Position numbers and translations under genes: made by a program. Below are positions 47,873-59,270 of a stretch of DNA of 63,009 bases, in pieces. The first letter of the stretch is position 1; each line of letters opens with the position of its first letter. Source of the DNA: Chara braunii (Eukaryota; Streptophyta; Charophyceae; Charales; Characeae); the NCBI GenBank assembly GCA_003427395.1, contig BFEA01000093.1, positions 2,414,019 through 2,477,027 of the forward strand, given 5' to 3'. Under the pieces are notes generated by a model. That model did no database searches. It saw only the letters and a program-made list of their open reading frames with translations, and was not told the DNA's origin.

Positions 47873-48768
47873 TGCCCCAGGTGCACCAACGAGAATGAGG
47901 TAAGCCTCCACGCCGATGAGAAAGCGCGCATAGCGATTTACCGCCCTTGGTCATGCCGGCGAAGGAGACGGTCGAACCGCGTCGTGAGATTCCTCCCACA
48001 GCGGCGGTTGGTTCGAAGTGCTAACTGCCCGCCCGGTACTGGCCGCTCCCCCTATCCACAAGGCGAATTATAATTATGTTAGAGGAGAGCGAAAAAAAAT
48101 AAAAAAACAAAAGGATCCAAGCTCCTACCGAAAGGGGGAAAAAAAAAAAAACTCCTACCAAAAAACCACACCCGGTCGGCAGGGGCGGCGGTAGCGGCGG
48201 GTGTGATGCAACGCTAATCCGGGTACTGTACGACGGTCATGGCTCGCGCTTCGGATCGGGCTCTACTGGGTGAGCACCGCTCGGGTTAGTGATGGTTTTT
48301 TTTTCATCTTCGTCAACTCCGAGGTTCTACCCACGGAAATAGGAGACAAGAGAGAGGGATGAGGTGGTGGGGTCAAAGCGAGGGGAGGAGGGTCAACAAA
48401 GGAAGAAGGGGTTAAGTGAGGGAGGAAGGGGCAAGGTCGACCATCGCCTTAAGGCTAAAAATAGGGGATGGTGTCTCCCCAAGTTGGGTACATTCAGCGA
48501 GAGATGAACTATCTGCCCGCGCAGCCTTGGCCGACCAGGCAAAGAAACTCAGCAACAGTCAATTACTCAAGGAGTATTGACGACGAAGCTTAACATGAGA
48601 CAAAAGGCGTAATCCCGTTCCTCGAACTCTGGGGGTTGGGTTTTTAACCGATTTATTCCTAGTTATTGAGGTTGTAGGTAGGTTTAATATGAGTTGTCAC
48701 TTTGATTTGACAGTGAAAAGTATTTGTTTCCTATAGTAATTGAATTCCCCTTTATTAGTTCAGACGGA
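47873..48768 (+). other. GC-rich region before LINE-3 ORF1; possible LINE 5' region
   Basis: No gene recognised. Two A-rich tracts occur near 48091-48110 and 48140-48150. The region could hold the 5' untranslated region and internal promoter of LINE-3, but I cannot locate the element's 5' end or a target duplication. Confidence 0.4.
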
Positions 48769-51437
48769 ATGGCGAACCCGAAAACCAACGACGGGGCTAC
48801 TACAACCATGACTCAGGCAGAAAACACAAGAATCAAAGATATCATGTCAGCTTGTTACAGCGAGGGTCTCCTACCGAAGGAGCTTGTGTCCAAGCAGATG
48901 GAAGTTGGAGAGGATTTTGCTAGAGTCGTGGTCAACCCGAAAATCTATCAGGTGCAAAAACAATGGCTCCGAAAAAACGTCGTGTCTGTCGCCTTTGGGA
49001 ATGACTCCTCTTTGCCAATCAAAGTCAAAATTCGACTTATTCGCATGTACGAGAATGGTTGGGGGAAAAGCAAGGCTATCGATGCCCCCCCCAAGAGAGG
49101 AGTATTTCATAATGAAGGGTACAATCTAGTGACGTATGTAGCCTCATCCTCGAAAAATGTCGAATGGATGCTTCGCAAGAAAGAAGATAAAATCGAATTG
49201 GATGGGAAAACATACGCAATTTCCTTTCATAATTGGTTGTCGAAGAACGAATTGTTTGATTAGAGAGATGTCAACAGGTATAGGTTCTTTTGGGTACGTT
49301 GCATGTACATCCCAGTGGCAGCTCTGCCATGCGTGGCAGCTTTGCCATACGTGGCAGCAGCAGTCAAGCAGGTCTTTGGGGTAATCTTGAAAAAACACGA
49401 CACGTACACGGAACCAACCTCACCCGAACTGAAGAACATTCATTTCGACCTCGAACCAGGGGCCCGAATCCGTTACAAACTCTATTTAATAATTGATATT
49501 GGGAAAGGGGGATATGTTGAAATAGAAGTGGTGCATGCTCAGACACCGTGGTGCAAAGTGTGCAAGCAACACTTCCACTCCGAAGAGGACGAAACATGTT
49601 CTGCAAAAGTACCCCAAAATCAGTTTGACACAATCGGCTCAAGACAAACCCGTGAAAAAAACGTCCGATAAGGAAAAAAACGAGAAAGACAAGAACCCAC
49701 GGGTCCCCGGGCAACCGGGTAAGGGAGACCAGAGTCAAAAGGGGACGGGGGAAGTTCAGGGACACAGGCGAATGAAGGACAGTGGAGCCCGATCAGCCCC
49801 TCTAATGGAAAAGGAAGGAGCAGAAGGAGCAGAAGGCTTTGGGGGGGATGGAGAACGTGGGACAAAAGTCGGCCGATAAAAGAAATAAGGAAATAGAGGG
49901 AGACCACTCACAAAAAACAACAACTAAAAGACGTGGAAATGAAATTTGCGTCTCCTTACAAGGATGCATTGTTAAAACCACTACCTGAAGATAAACAGAG
50001 GAAGAGCAAAGCGGTTGTTAAAAAGAGGAAAGGGAAAAAAACGGCAACCACAAAGGTGTGGAGACATAACCAGAAGACATCGTCCTCAGATAACGCAGAA
50101 TGCTCATTGGAACAGGGTAGCGAACAACAGAAGGAGAAAAAAAATATTTCGACTGGGGATACGGCAAGTCCGAATAAAGGACAGGGAAGCAAGGAGTTAG
50201 AGGGTGACAGAAACAAACACGAAAATATTGAGTTTCACCCCACTCCCCGAACTGGTCCTAATCTAAAGACGCCCTCAATAATATCTCATCCTCCGATACG
50301 GTCAAAACAAGGAGCGATGCGGATTACAGAAAGTGACTCTGAAATTCAAGGTAAAGACCGTACGGAGAGCCAGGCACAAGGAAACACGATCGTAACCCCG
50401 CTGCAGGTAAGTATGGAGAAGGGTAACTATGTCTCCATATACAATAACAAAACATTTGAAGACGGGGCAGGTTTGATAATAGATGAAGACGAAACAGTTA
50501 AGGGGCCCAAGATTAGCTCGACAATAATTGGTGGACGAAAGGTTTTGGTACCAACTGATTATGTCGTGGTAGACATACCCTCGGGAGCAGAGGACTCGGA
50601 CGAGGAAGAATATGAGAAATCAGAACACGAACAAGATTTGTTCTCCCCTCCAGAGGGCATGTTCGACTCGCTAGAAAAAGACACAAAGGATACGAAAGCA
50701 GAAAGGAAGGAAAATCTTGCACCACCTTTTGTCTCTAGCTCACCGGCCCTTACACTTACCGTACGCAAAGGAAATGACACACAGACGCGCTTCGCGATAC
50801 TCCAGTCCCCCACCCCTAGTAAAAGGCCTCGTCTGGAGGGTCATAACCCTCAACCGGGACACAGAGATGAAGAAGATTTAGCAAGGGGGGGAGAGATAGC
50901 ACGAAGCTCCCCACTGAAAAGGGGAAGATCTCAACTATCACGTTCGGCCTGTCGATCATTGGCCTTGGCAACCCCTATGCGAACTCTCACCAGGGAGGAA
51001 AAAAATAAGGGTCACATTCTTAACTACCTGGTCTCACTGATTTGGGCCCACGATGGAGAAAAACCCAGACTCCTCACCTTGACGAACAAGGACGAATCGT
51101 TGTTTCTCCGGTCTCTGATGTTGCACAGTAACCTCTTCTCCACCATGATCTGCAACCTGATAAAGATACATCTGCTGCAAAATTTGGGAGAGGTGGGAAT
51201 GCTTCCGGAATCGAAAGTCACACGTCACCTGGTGGATACACCAGATGGCGGGAAGGTGGGCCTCACACTAGCCTGTGCCGATCTGGTACATGTCACGGAT
51301 AACAAAGTCAAATGGGATGCATCGAGGATTTATTGGGTAGAGCTTGCCCATTTGGTTAATGCTCAGTCCAGTACTATGCAGGGCATCAAATTAGTGGCAG
51401 GGCTAATAGCACAGGTTGTGACAGATCGGACAACTTG
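48769..51437 (+). pseudogene. LINE-3 ORF1 (DUF4283-like, CCHC, acidic/basic tail)
   Basis: Start chosen at MANPKTNDG (48769). 48769-49263 carries the N-terminal part (KQWLRKNVVSVAFGN, KIRLIRMYENGW, GYNLVTYVA, YAISFHNWLSKNEL), equivalent to the ORF1 at 12002. A stop is followed by a shifted frame (49303-49671) with the domain end and the knuckle CKVCKQHFHSEEDETC, which has one more residue before the last Cys than the standard spacing. A third frame (49933-51437, 501 aa) is a long lysine/glutamate-rich linker (KSKAVVKKRKGKK, DSDEEEYEKSEHEQ, KRPRLEGHN), ending in a helical region RSLMLHSNLFSTMICNLIKI. At 49316-49357 an 18-bp unit GTGGCAGCTCTGCCATGC repeats about 2.3 times. Frameshifts make it non-functional. 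Confidence 0.75.
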
Positions 51438-52429
51438 ACTATTTTACTCTCAGATGCCTTTATTGAACTTTTGCACAAAAGAAGAACAGGAAAAAATCTC
51501 AGTTTCTCAGTGGGTGAACTCCACTGCGAAGAAACTTTGCAAGCAGAAGACAACATTTTTCAGAGAAACCACATCCAATCCCTGAGTGGCCCAACCAGTG
51601 ATAATGGTCCTACCAAATAAAATTAACCTCGCTAGTTGGAACGTCCGTGGACTTGGTGATCAAAATCATCTGTTTAGAAGACAGCGTCTGCCCTCATGGG
51701 CCCATACAAACCATATTCACATTATCTGTCTGCAGGAAACCAAAATAGGTCGAGATAAATCACATAAATTTCAAATTGGTGGATAGGACCCCAAGTTTGG
51801 GCCCCTGCAAATGACACTAAGGGTGGAGTGGTTGTCCTGATAGACAAAAGTTTGGAAGTAGAAGTCATAGACACTTGTGCAGACACGGAAGGTCGTTGGG
51901 CTTGGCTTAAGTTAGTAGTGGCGGAAGAAGATTGGGGGATAGTATCTATCTATGCACCAGTGGACTATACTAAGAGAATTAATTTTTTCGCAGACCTGCC
52001 TAAAATCATTGCCGACACAGACAACTTGCTTCTGTTGGGTGACTGGAATTGCACAATGAATCCGGGGATGGACTTGCCAAACATCTTCCCAATAAAAGAG
52101 GATGCTTTACTTTTGAACTCCTTCATTGAATCTTAGACTTTGACTGCTGTTTATAAAACCTTGAACCCTGAAGCACATGGATTCACGTGGCAGGGCTCTC
52201 GCCCCTCGCCAAATGTCGTCCGTCCTAAAAGAAGATTAGACTTTATCTTGGCACGAAGCGACCTGTGAAACTGCTGTATTTCGGCGTAAGTCCCAATAAA
52301 AACTATGTCTGATCACTACCCGGTGGTAATGCATGTTATAACAAGGGATGTTGTAGACGGGTATAAACTTTATCTTGGCACAAGCGGTTATCGGGTAGCT
52401 GAAAATTCAGGAATGAAAATTCTGAAGTG

Positions 52430-52825
52430 AGAGTTTTGGGCAGTCTGAAAATCTTGAATGGTCCTGAAGTGGTGAAAGATCCGAGGACCCTGAAAACCAC
52501 TTGTTTAGGCAGGCTACATCCTGAAGTGGTGAAGGGTGTCCTGAAGTGGTCAAGTGAGAGTTTTGGGCAGTCTGAAAATCCTGAATGGTCCTGAAGTGGT
52601 GAAAGGTCTGAAGACCATGAAAACCACTCTTCACCACTTGAGGATGCAGCCTGCCTAAACAGGTGGTTTTCAGGGTCTTCGGAGCTTTCACTACTTCAGG
52701 ACCATTCGGGATTTTCATACCTGAATGGTCCTGAAGTGGTGAAAGGTCCGAAGACCCTGAAAACCACCTGTTTAGGCAGGCTACATCCTGAAGTGGTGGT
52801 GAAGGGTGTCCTGAAGTGGTGATGA
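52430..52825. repeat. Cluster of direct and inverted short repeats inside LINE-3
   Basis: A unit containing GGTCCTGAAGTGGTGAAAGG, GAAGACCCTGAAAACCACCT and GTTTAGGCAGGCTACATCCT occurs in direct orientation at about 52470-52545, 52590-52630 and 52725-52800, and inverted at about 52630-52720. It lies between the endonuclease and RT parts, where related LINEs have coding sequence. ACTTTATCTTGGCAC flanks (52241 and 52369) suggest local duplication. Confidence 0.75.
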
Positions 52826-53790
52826 AAAATACGATTGTTGTTAACCTTCTCTCACCTAGGAATACTGCAGTGGGTCGACAAATAGATGAAAGATTGACAA
52901 TTGGCAAAGGATCTGTTTGAAACCCCAAAGAATGGGTGGACGTCAAACTGGGGATCCTTCGGTCAGCAATAACTGAGTTTTCGCGAATGAAGGCCGCCGC
53001 ACGAAACTGGAAAGAGAAACAGTTGAAGGAGGAGATCGCACAGGCAAAAGCCTATGTGGGGGATGACCCTTTTCTTGAATACTACTGGTCTGAGAAGAGA
53101 CTTAAAGCTCTAAAAGAACAAGAGGCCTTAGAAATTTAAAAGCACACAGTGTTACAGGAATGGCTAAAGGTCAAGGGAATTGTGGGTCTGGACAAAATGA
53201 CAAAGGATACTTTTAGGTCCTTGATCTTGAGCAGATCAAGACCAGTGATAAGTGAACTTTTTCACCCCTTTGCCTTGAACGCCTTCCCAACCACTCACAC
53301 AATAAACATGTGTGTGTATGCGATGAAGTATTTTAGAGATATAGTAGTTACTAGGCGACCTTTTGATTATTTTGACACCAATTTGGCAGACTCTCATTCC
53401 TTTTGGGACTGCCCCCTGAGGCCTATATCCCACGCAGTGTGCCAAACTCTAGAAGACTCTATCACTATGGAGGAGGTTACCTGGGCGGCACACCGAATGA
53501 CTAAAGGAAAATGCCCCGGGCTGGATGGTTTGCCCATTGAGTTTTTTATTTCCTCGTGGGATTCCTTTGTTAAAATTTTCTGTGATATATAGTTACTGAA
53601 GCTCTCCTTACGGGTATTCTTCCACAAGGGATGGTTAATGGAATGATATCACTACTATACAAAAAAGGAGACAAACGAGAAGTACGCAATTGGCGACCTA
53701 TTTCAGTCTTGAACGTCTCTTACAAACTATTGACAAAAGTTATGGCCCTTAGGCTGTCCGACATCCTCCCGGATGTGGTGGGGAGAGAAA

Positions 53791-54192
53791 AGGGAGCCTT
53801 CGTCAAGGGCCGGTCCATTTTTGACAATATTTTTTTTACCGCACAAGCCCTAAAAGTAATGGGGAAGAAAAAAAAGGAAGTTGCCATTTTGATGCTCGAT
53901 ATTGAGAAAGCCTACGACAAAGTGGGTTGGGCATTTGTAAATACCTCCCTCATACGACTGGGGTTTAGGGACCGGTTCAAAACTTGGGTCAAGGGAGCCT
54001 TCGTCAAGGGTCGGTCCATTTTTTACAATATTTTTTTTACCGTACAAACCCTAAAAGTAATAGGGAAGGGAAAAATGGAAGTTGTCATTTTGATGCTCGA
54101 TATTGAGAAAGCCTACGACAAAGTGGGTTGGGCATTTGTAAATACCTCCCTCATACGACTGAGGTTTGGGGATTGGTTCAGAACTTGGGTCA
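53791..54192 (+). repeat. In-frame tandem duplication of RT motif A (2 x 201 bp)
   Basis: The segments 53791-53991 and 53992-54192 encode near-identical 67-residue blocks, each starting GAFVKGRSIF, containing LMLDIEKAYDKVGW and ending WVK. The shift is 201 bases, so the frame is kept. The RT thus has two copies of the motif carrying the first catalytic aspartate. Confidence 0.9.
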
Positions 54193-56009
54193 AAGCAATG
54201 TACTCAAGAGCAATAGCAACGGTGCTAGTAAATGGACTACAATCAACCACCTTCCCCTTGTCCCGGTCGCTGCGTCAAGGGTGCCCTTTGGCCCCACTGA
54301 TTTTTGTCCTACAACTGCAAGTGTTACTGACCAACATTAGACATAACCCCCTAATAGAGGGCATGTGACTCTCCCCTTCCTTTCATTGGAAAGGTGGAGC
54401 AATCGCGGATGATCTTACAGTGGCCTGTGACAATTCCCAAATTTCGTTATTGGAACTGCGTAGTGTTCTGGATGAGTACTGTGTTTTGTCAAAAACCTCA
54501 ATTAACTGGGATAAATCGTTATATTTCTTTCCCCCTTTGTTTGAGATTTGTATGGATTGGGGATTGCGGCGAGTACTAACTAATTCCTCGGATAGATTTT
54601 TGGGTTTGCAAGTCTCTCTATCAAATTGTGAGAAAGTGCAGGACAACTTGCTAGCAGATAAAGTATTAGTAGCACGCATTGCAGGTTGGGAACGACGAAC
54701 AAAGTTGTCCTTTCTTGGGAGAGCTTTGGTGCTTTTTACAACAACTTTCTCGCTGCTATGGTTCTCAATATCTATCCATCGACCGGGGACTCAGCCTACA
54801 AGAAAATAAAGAAGACAGCAACAAGATACCTGTGGAAGTCGGACCCCACAACTGATCAAGGTTTTCTATCAAAGGTGGCATGAAAGGTGGTGGCCACCCC
54901 AAGAAAGAAGGGAGGACTGGGGATCCTGGACCCCCTTCAATAGAATACCGCCCTCCTAGCTAAATGGTCAGTCAAGGTCATGACGGATCAAGACAACAAG
55001 ACTTGGAAGGAGATGGCGGAATATGTACTGGAGTGTGAGTGGGACCTGCAGGACCATTCCAAGGTATGAATCTGCTTGACTATCCCTTCCTTCTGCAGTC
55101 GCAGACCCCAATTAAGAACTTGGAGAAGCATTCTCGGTGCCTGGAGCAAGCTATGTCCTCCCAAATGCCTTGAGCCAACGACAAAGTTGGAAGTCCTCAA
55201 CCAAGTTCTCTTTGAAAATAATTTTATTCTGCAACAAGACGGAGCCCCCGCAACTGAGACGGCAGGTAACTTGGGGATGAGTTGGATCAAGAAAGACGTG
55301 GTGCAGATCAAGGACATTTGAGATCAGGATCGATCAACATTCTTGGACTCTCCCCGACTCAGAAGGCGCCTTTCGAGACTTCACAGAGTCCACGTTCATT
55401 ATGCAACTTTGAAAGATGCCATCCTGACAACCTGAGTGAACCTTCTACAACCAGAGGTGGAGCATGCAACAGGCACATGGCTTATTAGGGGCGAAGGTCA
55501 TAACCAAGTCCTTAAGGTTTTGGGGCCAGATTTAGCTTCTGGATTGAGAGTGCAGAGGTGGAAGCTGTCCAACAGAATCGAAGCAACGGGCAAACTGGTT
55601 TTGGAAGATGACAACTATTGGTTGGACACCACTAGGGACATGGTGGAGGTACGGGTTCTTGAGACTAAACAAAATAGAAGGCTGCCTTCAGCTAAGTTGC
55701 TGGGTTTAACAACCAGTTTCGAGGTGGAACCTCTACTACAGGTCTGGGAAGAGCAGGATCAACGAGGAAAAGTCCAACCGTTGGTTCAATACAGACCAAA
55801 AAATGTGGGGTACAAGTGCTACAAAAGCAGCTTCAGAAATCACCACTGGAACTGGCCACAAGGAGAGCGGATTTTCATCAACTAACGGAAGTAACACAAC
55901 GAAGCCTGGACAATCTGTGGAGAGCCCTTATTAAATACCAAGTTCAAAAGCAGGCTAGTATGATGTGGTTCCAATCCCTGATGGTAACGACGACGGCAAT
56001 GTGGCTATC

Positions 56010-56445
56010 TATGAATCCCCCCTGGAGGTGGCCATGCACGGCCTAGGCCGCGGCTACGGCCATGAAAAAAAAAAACAAAAAAAAAACGATATGTTATGCA
56101 GAAAAATGTACTCAACAACTTTTGCCTTGTGGTCATATCCAAAAACGTTACCGAATTTAAAATAAAAAATCATATAAGTTTCATGTTTTTTTCTTGGAAA
56201 AAAAAAACAGTTTTTGCCTCAGGAAAATCAGTTTTTGAATTTTTGAAATTCAAAGACGAAGTCAAAAAATAAAATAATTTTTTGTGTAATTTAGATATTG
56301 AAAAGATCTACAACCCCATATATATATATATATATATTTTAGAATGTTTTAAAGTCTAAATAAATTCCTGAAAGTCGCGGCCGGAGCCGTGGCGGCTGTG
56401 ATCACGGCCGCCCTCCGAGCTTGACCCCGCGGACGCGTTTCGTAG
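56010..56445. mobile_element. 436-bp insertion with 9-bp target duplication (Mutator-like candidate)
   Basis: GTGGCTATC occurs at 56001-56009 and again at 56446-56454, and the LINE protein reads through the join (AMWLS before, WLSSRGLEIDTHC after), which is the sequence expected from the LINE-2 relative (ATWLKSRG). The interior is AT-rich (56060-56370, with a TA run at 56318-56336) and the ends are GC-rich. The terminal inverted repeat is weak. A 9-bp duplication is typical of Mutator-like elements. Confidence 0.7.
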
Positions 56446-57246
56446 GTGGCTATCCTCTAGAGGGTTGGAAATAGACACTCACTGTTTGAGGTGTAATTGG
56501 GGATGGGAAAATATGCACCACTTATGGCTCTGTTGTCCACTTGTAGATGTCTTACTAATCTGGTGGAAGCACCACTGGAATGCCATGACAGAGGGAGCCC
56601 TAGAATGGACAGTCTCCTGGATGCTGACAGGTATCCTTCCTTCAGGTAAGATCTACTCTTCAGGTTGGGGTTATGCAACACTTTGATGTAGAGGTGTACT
56701 AATGAAGGTAATCTGGGCAGCAAGGAACGCACGCGTGTTCAGAGGCGAAAATACAACTATAAGACAACAACGCAGTCAGATTAAACAGAGTCTTAGAAGA
56801 ATCATTCACGCAGACTGACGAAGAAAGAATATAATTTGGTTCTCCAAAACCTGGGCTTGCAACAAAGGTTTGGCCACGCTCAACACAGAGGGTCAGTTCT
56901 CATTTTGCACGTGTTTAAAAGATACACATGATTGAGCGAAGAAATAGATGAAGTTTTGATTTTACTCTCAGTCCCTTTTATTACGTTGTGCTTCAAGATT
57001 AACACCTTGAGTACTACGTTTGATAGCTATAGACTGCAAAGGCGATCCTTTTTACTAGGGCTTCAAGGATTAAATTGAAAGTATTGGATAGACTTGTTAC
57101 GGGACGTTGGACCCTGTTTCCAGCAGTTGGTCGATTGATTTTCATCTGAGTAGTGGGCTTACGTTGGCCTGCTCATAAGCGAAACTGGCTAAGGCTGCCA
57201 GGATAACACCGGGTCGAATTGTGAGGTCCCCGGCCTCGTCCCAAGA

Positions 57247-57725
57247 TTTTTATTTATTTATTTTTTTTTCATTACCAATCCATAAGAACACTTGAGGCCA
57301 GGGACCTCACAAATCAACCTGGAGTTATCCCGACAGCTTCAGCCGGTTTCGCTTACTGACCACAGGGCTGGCCTTATCCTTCTTACTTTAAAAACAACCT
57401 CCTTCAAACTATGACTCCCAAGTGCTAGTAAGGAGCGGTTCCGAGTTCCCAAGATGAGAAGTGCGAGCATGGCAAGTAGAGGTAATTGTGAGAAAGAGTC
57501 CCAAGATTTTGCAATATAAGTTTGAAGCTTTCCAAGATTTTGCAATATAAGTTTGAAGATTTTGGGTAACCGACTGGCCGTCATCTCCCCGGAAGCAAAA
57601 CTACAGTTGGCATCTTGGTTACGACCGAATTAGGCCACAGAGATTCTGCAATCCTTTCAGTTGTTCAAGGGCCTACGGACACCTGTCTCAGAGCTTTACG
57701 GATATGAGAGAAAATGTGAGTATGG

Positions 57726-57731
<6 letters not shown>
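57247..57731 (-). mobile_element. LINE-4 3' end, minus strand
   Basis: A T-rich run (57247-57270) on the plus strand is the poly(A) side. It is followed by the inverted tail motif (GAGGCCAGGGACCTCAC at about 57293, CAGCCGGTTTCGCTTACTG at about 57341-57359). A 31-bp tandem duplication (AAGATTTTGCAATATAAGTT...) lies at 57503-57560. The end is tail-to-tail with LINE-3. The inner limit is uncertain. Confidence 0.65.
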
Positions 57732-57762
<31 letters not shown>

Positions 57763-58160
57763 CCTGAAATAGCATCATTCCATTATAATAGCAAAAGGAG
57801 GCCAGGAATCCCTCCACATCTCAACCCGGACTGAAGAATCAAGCCTCAGAGAGGCTAACTGGAGACCGGGTCCAGTGTCCCTTACTTCGATCGATAGTCA
57901 TGCTATTTCTGAAGAGAAAAGGGGGAATATCTGACAATTAAACCTACCAAAAGACACAAAGAAACAAACTGAAAAATTAACTCGCAATCCGTGATCCTAC
58001 CAACATTCATATCCGGAGCATTACCCAGCTTCGCTTCCTGAGAGTCTATCTGCGACTCCCCTGAATTCTACTGAGATCGTCCAATAGAAGGCTTGTTACC
58101 TAACCCGGAGCGCTCAACCATTCTGCATTTATCTCTTAATAATCAGGTAACCTTCTAAGT
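57732..58160 (-). mobile_element. LINE-5 3' end, minus strand
   Basis: A 31-base poly(T) at 57732-57762 is followed by the complement of the conserved LINE 3' motif, CTGGAGACCGGGTCCAGTGT (57861-57880). The tail box is not preserved here. The extent beyond about 58160 is not determined. Confidence 0.55.
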
Positions 58161-58298
58161 GAATCTGATCTGCCTAAACCGGCAGAAAGCGATTATGAAA
58201 AACAACACTAAATACACCTCCACCAAAAACAGAGGCACCTGGCTGCCGAAACTAGAACTATCTATAAGCTCAAAGACCAGGAGCTGCGCCGGAGGATT

Positions 58299-59270
58299 AA
58301 GCTGTAGGGTTACCCTCCTATCATCACTGTCCAATCACATTGTAAAGAGTCTTCGTTGCCTAGACGGGTTTCCCACCACGCACCCAATGGATACAACTCT
58401 AGTTTGCTTTTCACCGGGTCTCTCATTTCGTCCAACCATTGGTGTTCCCACGGCTCCCTCGTGCTACCTACTCTTATACTAACTACATTCGACTAACGCT
58501 CCCACCACTAACGATGACACTCACACTGCCCCCGTAGTGCCGTTGTCGATAGACGAATAAGCTGTAGGATTACCCTCCCATCACCAATCACACTGTAAAG
58601 AGCCTTCGTTACCTAGACGGGTTTCCCACCACGCACCCAATGGATACAACTCTAGTTTGCTCTTCACCGGGTCTCTCATTTCATCAAACCATTGGTGTTT
58701 CCACTGCTCCCTCGTGTTACCTACTCTTATACTAACTACATTCGACTAACGCTCCCACCACTAACGATGACACTCACACTGCCCCCGTAGTGTCGTTGTC
58801 GATAGACGAATAAGCTGTAGGGTTACCCTCCCATCATCACTGTCCAATCACACTGTAAAGAGCCTTCGTTGCCTAGACGGGTTTCCCACCATGCACCCAA
58901 TGGATACAACTCTAGTTTGCTCTTCACCGGGTCTCTCATTTCGTCCAACCATTTGTATTCCCACTGCTCCCTCGTGCTACGTATTCTTATAATAACTACA
59001 TTCGACTAACGCTCCCACCACTGACAATGACACTCACACAGCGGCCCCCGTAGTGCCGCTGTCGATAGACGAATAAGCTATAGGGATACCCTCTCAATGA
59101 CATCATCACTATCTGGAACACTGTAAAGAGCCTTTGTTGCCAAGACGGGTTTCCCACCACGTACCCAGTGGATACAACTCTAGTTTGCTCTTCACCGGGT
59201 CTCTCGTATCATCCAACCATTGACATTCCCATTGCTCCTTCGTACTGGCTATTCCTATAATGACTACCAA
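58299..59270. repeat. Tandem array, ~258-bp unit, about 3.7 copies
   Basis: Units start AAGCTGTAGGGTTACCCTCC or variant at 58299, 58559, 58812 and 59075 (spacings 260, 253 and 263). Each contains GACGGGTTTCCCACCACGCA, GATACAACTCTAGTTTGCTC and GCCCCCGTAGTGCCGTTGTC. The last unit is shortened. Divergence between units is modest. This looks like a minisatellite/satellite seed. No coding capacity was recognised. Confidence 0.9.

Larger units (their letters stand above)
51586..56930 (+). pseudogene. LINE-3 ORF2: endonuclease, RT, C-terminal Zn finger
   Basis: Endonuclease: SWNVRGLGD, CLQETKI, then after a break GRWAWLKL, IYAPVDYT, GDWNCTMN, RRLDFILARS, SDHYPVV (51616-52330). RT: ITMEEVTWAAHRMTKGKCPG, LLYKKGDKREVRNWRPISVL, GAFVKGRSIFDNIF, LMLDIEKAYDKVGW (motif A, present twice), RQGCPLAPLIFVLQLQ (motif B), one in-frame stop at about 54366, then AIADDLTVAC (motif C, catalytic pair kept), NWDKSLYF and SDRFLGLQ. 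A thumb/connection region follows with frameshifts. The finger CLRCNWGWENMHHLWLCC is at about 56495-56550. The enzyme would nick DNA and copy LINE RNA at the target. Several stops, a repeat cluster and a DNA element insertion make this copy dead. Confidence 0.85.
48724..57246 (+). mobile_element. LINE-3, near full-length but inactive
   Basis: ORF1 (48769-51437) is followed by ORF2 (51586-56930), a 3' untranslated region with GGGACGTTGGACCCTGTTTC (57100-57119), and the conserved tail AAGCGAAACTGGCTAAGGCT (57177-57196) ending near 57246. No plus-strand poly(A) remains, because the tail abuts the poly(T) of a minus-strand LINE. Inserted into it are a cluster of short repeats (52430-52825) and a 436-bp element with 9-bp target duplications (56010-56445). 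Confidence 0.8.
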
